Below are positions 58,583-64,000 of a stretch of 64,000 nt of DNA, piece after piece. A program made the position numbers and the translations under genes. Position 1 is the stretch's first letter. Each line of letters starts with the position of its first letter. The DNA is from Camellia lanceoleosa (taxonomy: Eukaryota > Streptophyta > Magnoliopsida > Ericales > Theaceae), in the NCBI GenBank assembly GCA_025200525.1, contig CM045762.1:122510752-122574751 (forward strand), read 5' to 3'. Below the pieces are notes generated by a model. It was not told the DNA's origin, searched no databases, and saw only the letters and a program-made list of their open reading frames with translations.

Positions 58583-58798
58583 TAGTATAATGGATGGTTG
58601 ACTCATGGTTATGTAATTAAAGTTTTAAAATTATTCTGTTTCATGTAAGTCAACACAGCTCATTGGACATTTATATTTTCATATATTGCTTCCGCTAGCC
58701 CCTTATTATATGCCTGTCTGTTCAGAGGCCGTAGGTAATCTAAGGATTACTGGCTGGTTACGATGCTAAACCTATAGGGGCGGGTTTGGGTCGTGACA
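58583..58798. repeat. Right arm of the palindromic insertion
   Basis: 216 bp, the inverted copy of the left arm. A further short inverted copy (ATAATGTATGGTTGACTCAT region, about 58540-58568) lies just inside it and matches the left arm's variant at the one site where the right arm differs. Confidence 0.93.
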
Positions 58799-60378
58799 CT
58801 GATGCTTTGAGTTGAAAGCCAGTTAGTAGTGTAGCTTCTATCGCCATCCAAGAATGGGAAATGTTGGGTACTCTTAATGAGTTTGACTTGCAATTGGGCG
58901 AGTCTGTTGAATTCGCAGCTTTGTTTTCAGTAGTTGTACAACTTACACTTGTGAACCGAGTATTGGAAGCGCAGAGAGGTGACCTTGAGGTGGAATCCTT
59001 TCAAGAGAAGATTTCTAATGGTAAAGTAGAAAGAGGTTTGACTGTGTATCCCGACCAAATTGTGAAATACCGTAACCGTTTGTTTGTACCAGAGTCTGGC
59101 CAAGAGGAAGTACTCCGAGAGTTTCATCATTCGCGTCTTGCAGTGCATCCGGGAGGCACAAAGATGTATCATGATCTTAGTCGCCAGTTTTGGTGGAGAG
59201 GTATGAAAAAGGATGTGGTTGTGTTTGTATCAAAGTGCCTTACTTGTCAGCAAGTGAAGGCCGAGCATCATAGGCCAGCAGGTTTGTTACAACCCTTGCC
59301 TATAGCTGAGTGGAAGTGGGAGCATGTTACGATGGACTTTGTTGTGGGCCTTCCGAGGACTCAACGAGGTAGTGATGCCATTTGGGTGATCGTTGACTGA
59401 TTGACTAAGTCAACGCATTTTATTCCCATGCGCGTAAGTGACTCGATAGATTATCTTGCTGACTTGTATATTAGGGACATAGTGAGGTTACACGGGGTCC
59501 CTATGACGATTGTTTCGGATAAAAATCTGCGTTTCACTGCTCGGTTGTGGCAGAGTTTGCAGAGTGCCTTGGGCACTAGATTGACTTTTAGTACTGCGTA
59601 TCATCCTCAGACTGACGGGCAGTCCGAGCGTACTATTCAGATCCTTGAGGATATGCTTAGAGGCTGTGTCCTTGATTTTAAGGGGTTGTAAGAGAAACAC
59701 CTACTCTTAGTGGAGTTTGCCTACAATAATAGTTTCCAATCGAGTATTGGTAGGGCACCATTTGAGGCCTTGTATGGTCGATCGTGTAGATCTCCAGTAT
59801 GTTTGGCCGAGGTAGGTGATGCAGCTTTGTTAGGTCCACAATTGGTTCGGGAAACGACGAAGAAAGTAGTGTTTATCCGTAAGACGTTAGCTACGGCTTA
59901 GAGTTGCCAAAAAAGTTATGGCGATCGTAGGAGGAGACCTTTGTCTTTTGAGGTGGGAGATCATGTCTTTTTGAAGATATCACCTAGACGGGGTTTAATG
60001 AGGTTTGGGAAGAGTGGGAAGTTGTCCTCTCGATTTATTGGCCCTTTTGAAATCCTTGAGCGGATTGGGGAGGTTGCTTACCATTTGGCGTTACCGCCAC
60101 AAATTTCCAGGGTTCATGATATGTTTCATATTTGTATGCTTCAGAAATATGAACCGGATCCATCGCATGTGTTGGATTGGACCGACTTAGAGGTAGATGA
60201 GGATGCCTCATATGAGGAGAGGCTGGTGGAAGTCTTGGATAGACGGGATCAAGTTTTGTGAGGTAAGACAATTCCCTTGGTAAAAGTATTGTGGAAACAT
60301 CACGGAGTCGAGGAAGCGACTTTGGAACGTGAATTAGAAGTCTGAGAGAAATATCCGGATTTGTTTGTTGATGCATGA

Positions 60379-60788
60379 GCATATATTGAGAATTTATTGT
60401 ATTAATGAAAAGTCTAAGTATTGTATATGTTTTAACTTATGAAAACATTGTATATGTTATGGTTGTTTGAGAAGAACATGGATTCAATATAAACATTGCT
60501 TATGTTTTGAGAATATGGAATATTGATGATGTTGTATCATTTTTGGAAGCATTGTATATGCTATGTACGAATTTTGAAATTTTGGACTTTGGTTAAACAT
60601 TGTAAATGTTTTGGGAAATTGAAAATTTTCATTTTAATTAGGGACTTGTGAATCGAGTCGATGTGAATAGATGACTGGAGAATAGGTCATGGTGTTGAAC
60701 TTGTGGGAATAACATGGTTGTGAATAGTTCAATTATGTTGTAGAGCTTGATTTGTAATTTTAGGGACGAAATTCTTTAAGGGGGGAGG
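60379..60788 (+). other. Gypsy B 3' untranslated spacer and polypurine tract
   Basis: 410 bp without coding features. It contains several scattered repeats of a phrase like AACATTGTATATGTT (about 60443-60560) and ends in the purine tract AAGGGGGGAGG (60778-60788). Confidence 0.75.
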
Positions 60789-62689
60789 TTATAGCGACCC
60801 TGGTTTTGACCCGTCTCTTGTGGTGTTCCGGACTCAGGTTTGTATGGTTTGAATGGTCGTTCATGTCTTACTTCCCTTGTCTTCCCCTTAATGTTGGTTA
60901 TTGGGTTGTAGTTGTGTGTTTGGAACAGGTTGGTTGCTTGTTTTTCCAAGCCTTTGTTGCCCAGAATTTGGCTCTTCCGCTCGAGCGGGAATTCTTGCGC
61001 TCGAGCAAGATTCTGAAAATTTGCTCTACGCTCGATGAGGCATTCGGGCACTCGAGCGGGGACTGTGTCTGCAAAAATACTGAAAGGGCGTATTTCACGC
61101 TCGAGCGTAAGGTTTCATGCTCGAGTGGGAGTCTGTGTCTTACGCTTGAGCGGGCCATGCTTTATCAAATCGTGAAAGTGACATTTCAGATCATTTTCAA
61201 CTTTCTCTCTCTCTCTAAAAGTCTCCAAATTTCCAGATCTTGAGCTTCTCTCTCTAGAAACTCACCTTCTCTCTAAGATTTCATCTAAATCCATTGAGTT
61301 CTTGACCCTAGTATCTTTGAGAATAAGGTAGAGGTCTTCAAGAGCTTCGCATTGATCTAAGTAAAAGTGGGTTTCGTCATTTTGGAGTTCAACCTGGCTT
61401 TGCTCGTCTTCTCTTCTTGAGGTAGGGATTTTCTACACTCTAATATGGTTTTTAGCTTAGTTATTAGCTATTGTGTATAGATGATGAGATTTGGTTATGG
61501 TTTGAACAAATTTAGGATTTGGGTGTGAAATGAAAAAATGTGTTTTGATGAATATGAGGTAAACGAGTATGAAGCTTGAATATAAGATCATGTTGTGCCA
61601 AAATAGTTGATTTTGGTGTTTGGGTTAATATATGATGAAAGGGGGATTTTGCCCTAATTTTGATTAAATTATTATTTTGTATAAATAATAGGGATTAACA
61701 TTGAAAATGTAAAATTAGACGGTTGTGGTTATAAATTGTGATATTGAATATGTAACATCTCACCTATGGAAGTTTTGAATAAACTATCTATTTTGATATT
61801 GAACATTCCTTTTGAAATAATTGCATTGGGTTATTGGTGGAGAATAACTATGTTTGTTGTAGAAATTACATGAGGATTAGGCGATTTAATACTAATCCAT
61901 CGTTGGTGTCATTGAATATGACTATGTTATAAATACATTGTATATATATGTTTATTGGGAGGAGAAAGGGGATGTACTCCATATGTGATTATGTTTATAA
62001 ATACATTGCATATGTATATTGGCTTGGGAGGAGAAATGGGTTGGACTCCATTTAAAGCAAGTTGGCCAGAGTGTCCTAGGTGAAAGACTCGAAATTTCAT
62101 ATATAAATGGATGCCGATTCCTTCGGACGAAATATCCGTAAAATGACAGGTTTGAAGTGTTTATGTGTATTTTGCATAGTTGGAAAACCATTGAGTTATA
62201 GTCTCATTCTGGAAATGAATTGAAGGGAAATAAAATGAGGTTAGGTCTTAATGGCATATGAATATGCAAGCCTTGTGGATGTTTTAGTATCGTTATTGTT
62301 TATGCACATAGTATTTATACCTTTGCTAAACCTCATATATTGTGTTAGATTATCTCTACTGGGTTGTTGGCTCACCCTATACGGGAATATCATTTTCAGG
62401 TGCAGGTTAAATGTTTCCTCCAAGATAATAACGTGGAAGGACTTTTGGGAAGCAAGAGCTTCTTAATTATGCCTTATGTGTGTATGCTTGTTATTTGTAA
62501 AGCTAAGGGCTTAAGTTGTAATGAGCGAGACTCAATTTGTGTAACCAAGCAATGACTTGGAAAGATGTAAGCCTACATAGCATTTAACTGATTGTTAAAC
62601 CGTGAACTCTAATATATGAAAGTATGTTATTTCTCATATTTATTCCACATATGAATTATCTTTATTGTATTATTTTGGGAGCGTTACAA
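60789..62689 (+). repeat. 3' LTR of Gypsy B
   Basis: 1901 bp, TTATAGCGACCC to GCGTTACAA. Palindrome cluster at about 60977-61165, then a CT-rich tract. It contains the uninterrupted site that Gypsy A used in the 5' LTR. Confidence 0.93.
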
Positions 62690-62694
62690 ATGGA

Positions 62695-62840
62695 GTGGAG
62701 TTTAGTGATTCCAGATTTTGTCAGAGTTAATGGTGCCTTCGATCGACTTTGGATATTCGCAAGTTGAGGTTTGATCCGGGCAAAAACGTGAGAGTTCTTC
62801 GGGTTCTCTCTAGAGCTCTCTATTTTCTCAAACGTAAAAT

Positions 62841-62880
<40 letters not shown>

Positions 62881-63033
62881 ATAGGATTTTATATACCTGG
62901 TTTAATGGTAATATTTTGTAATAACATAGGGCATTTAAGTATTTTGACTTCTTTAGTTTCAGCTACCTGCATAATTTGAATCTAAAAAGCACCTCTTTGA
63001 TATGCTTTTTAAAATTAACTTTTTTCCTCACAT
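62695..63033. other. Sequence right of Gypsy B
   Basis: No gene is supported. It contains a GA microsatellite. The stretch 62700-62840 is less AT-rich than its surroundings but shows no recognisable domain. Confidence 0.5.
62842..62876. repeat. (GA)n microsatellite
   Basis: About 17 GA units. Confidence 0.95.
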
Positions 63034-63456
63034 TTGTTTGGGGTGTCCTAAATAAGTGTACTTTTTGTCTTTTTGGACTAAAAAATTGAGGAAAAAAATA
63101 TGTATGTTTGGGTTAACTTTTTGACTTTTTATGAAAAAAATGTGTATTAAAAAATTGTATAAATTAGTGTGTAGGAAAAAATTAGGATTGGGAGTTGTGC
63201 AGCCGTATGGCAAGTTGCCAAAAAGCCAAAAAGTTACTCAAAAAGTTAAAAAGTTATCACTATTCACCAAAAGTCAACAATTACGACTGCACAATTCTCA
63301 ATCCTAATTTTTCCCTACAAATCAATTTTTACAATTTTTTATTACACATTTTTCCATAAAAAGTCAAAAAGTTAACTCAAACATCCATATTTTCAACCTC
63401 AATTTTTTAGTTCAAAAAGACAAAAAGTGCACTTATTTAGGACACACCAAACAACC
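63034..63456. mobile_element. Foldback MITE, about 420 bp
   Basis: Almost the whole element is one imperfect palindrome. TTTGTTTGGGGTGTCC at the left pairs with GGACACACCAAACAAC at the right. Inward, CTAAATAAGTG, TTTTTGTCTTTTTG, AAAAATTGAGG and TTAGGATTGGGAGTTGTGCAG each have inverted partners in order. The loop is about 60-70 bp of AAAAAGTT-type repeats around 63215-63280. Overlapping open frames on the minus strand are by-products. The target duplication is unclear. Confidence 0.82.
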
Positions 63457-64000
63457 CCTAAGTTACAATAAGTTATAAGTTGCTACCTTGTAAGTTACAC
63501 TAAATACACAATTTCAACTTAAATTAAGCTAAGCTGAAATAAGTTGTTTTTAAGTTATACCAAACACCCACAATGTATCCTACACACAGCCTAAAAACAC
63601 GGGGACTCAAAAAAAGAAACGAGTGTGGAGGAAATTTTAGTGGGTCTATTAAGGAAATTTCTAGGGTTGTACAAAATACTATTTAATCCGCTAAAATCGC
63701 ACTGATCACTATCAATCTGCAACGTTTTATCTGCTAATTGCGGATTAAACTTTAAAATCTATAATCCGCCTTCAAAATCGCTCTACTCCGCTATAATTAA
63801 TACGCACACACACATATATTTTAATATCTAATGAAATATCAAAGTAAAAATGAGTATGAGAGAAATTTAAAATGTTAAATTTATTACAAATTAGTAGTTA
63901 TATATATGAAAAATATTATATAAAATTAGTTTGTGTTATAAATATAAATTTTTTTATGCAATTTAGTATTATATTATGCAAATACTTGTTAATTAGTTAA
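63457..64000. repeat. Dispersed repeat fragment shared with 38.8-39.2 kb
   Basis: 63573-63659 matches 38769-38855, and 63661-63750 matches 39071-39160, in the same order and orientation. The other copy has an extra 215 bp (38856-39070) between the blocks. The end of the window is AT-rich with no gene. Confidence 0.7.

Larger units (their letters stand above)
56665..58803. mobile_element. LTR-derived insertion with inverted identical ends, TSD CTGAT
   Basis: The insertion is 56670-58798 (2129 bp), with CTGAT at 56665-56669 and 58799-58803. The left end, TGTCACGACCCAAACCCGCC, is the LTR end shared with the Gypsy A family. The right end is its reverse complement (GGCGGGTTTGGGTCGTGACA) instead of the other LTR end (GGGTTGTTACA in Gypsy A). 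The body resembles an LTR of this type, including eight CTCGAGCG-containing palindromes at 57892-58110. It has no gag or pol. Confidence 0.93.
53571..60378 (+). pseudogene. Gypsy B gag-pol polyprotein, disrupted and split by an insertion
   Basis: It starts MSGRGRGSNR at 53571. Domains: gag (53904-54320 core); two zinc knuckles, CFKCGQLGYKSPAC (54486-54527, the His replaced by Tyr) and CYQCGQAGHLKRFC; protease with DTS in place of D-S/T-G (54917-54925); reverse transcriptase (to 56034) with FVDN, the second catalytic Asp changed to Asn (55912-55914); RNase H; integrase (58861-59700); and a tail ending at TGA 60376-60378. Stops: 53700, 53763, 53898, 54318, 54384, 54657, 54726, 55555, 56032, 58813, 59398, 59689, 59899, 60259 and 60343. 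Frameshifts lie near 54836, 55437 and 56410. A 2.1 kb insertion splits the conserved ANVVADALS motif at 56670-58798. The element is dead in several independent ways. Confidence 0.92.
41778..62689 (+). mobile_element. Ty3/Gypsy element B with two nested insertions
   Basis: The 5' LTR (41778-53169) is split by Gypsy A; the 3' LTR is 60789-62689. Both begin TTATAG(T/C)GACCCTGG and end GCGTTACAA. The flanks are ATGGT (41773-41777) and ATGGA (62690-62694), a probable 5-bp duplication with one mismatch. A tRNA-Met primer site (53172-53183) and a purine tract AAGGGGGGAGG (60778-60788) are in place. Removing Gypsy A leaves a 5' LTR of about 1.9 kb, equal to the 3' LTR. Pol is interrupted by the palindromic insertion at 56670-58798. 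Confidence 0.92.

Noticed and set aside
56670..58798. Ordinary DNA transposon with 215-bp terminal inverted repeats (Mutator-like)
   Set aside because: Mutator-type elements make 9-bp duplications. Here the duplication is 5 bp, the ends are TG...CA, and the terminal sequence matches the Gypsy A-type LTR end.

Overview
The window is plant nuclear DNA, most likely from a eudicot: AT-rich, with GT-AG introns, CT/GA microsatellites and layers of nested transposable elements. The only host gene seen is at the left edge: the last three visible exons of an aldo-keto reductase of the IN2-2/PCNT115 type (645-2908, + strand), whose 5' exons lie outside the window. Nearly everything else is transposon-derived, and most boundaries below are supported by matching target-site duplications (TSDs).

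Left part (3901-20048): a 16.1 kb CACTA (En/Spm-like) DNA transposon with TSD ATA and no recognisable transposase. It hosts (a) a complete Ty1/Copia element of the Tnt1/Tork type (7023-13811, TSD GTTTC), whose 5' LTR holds a 976-bp non-autonomous hAT element and whose gag start carries an in-frame 216-bp tandem duplication; and (b) a 2.5 kb solo LTR (17339-19876, TSD GTCGC). A second small hAT element follows at 20378-21036.

Middle (22252-30570): a minus-strand, LARD-like retrotransposon (TSD ACTAC) with 2.8-3.8 kb LTRs and a 1.7 kb non-coding interior; its left LTR contains a 916-bp tandem duplication. Next is a decayed plus-strand Ty3/Gypsy element C (about 30990-38700, 3' LTR cut short), then AT-rich repeat debris holding a PIF/Harbinger transposase pseudogene (about 40235-40915, minus).

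Right part (41778-62689): a plus-strand Ty3/Gypsy element B. Its 5' LTR is split by a complete minus-strand chromovirus-like Gypsy element A (42582-52058, TSD ATGAT). Its pol gene is split by a 2.1 kb insertion (56670-58798, TSD CTGAT) that looks like a solo LTR but has the same LTR end at both termini, in inverted orientation, over about 215 bp. The window ends with a 420-bp foldback MITE and a repeat fragment shared with the 38.8-39.2 kb region.

All retroelement polyproteins are broken, mostly by CGA-to-TGA, CAG/CAA-to-TAG/TAA and TGG-to-TAG/TGA changes, the pattern expected from deamination of methylated cytosine. No autonomous element, CRISPR array, rRNA gene or tRNA gene was found. The most unusual items are the palindromic LTR insertion, clusters of the 10-bp palindrome CGCTCGAGCG in the LTRs of several families, and the LARD-like element with its duplicated LTR terminus.
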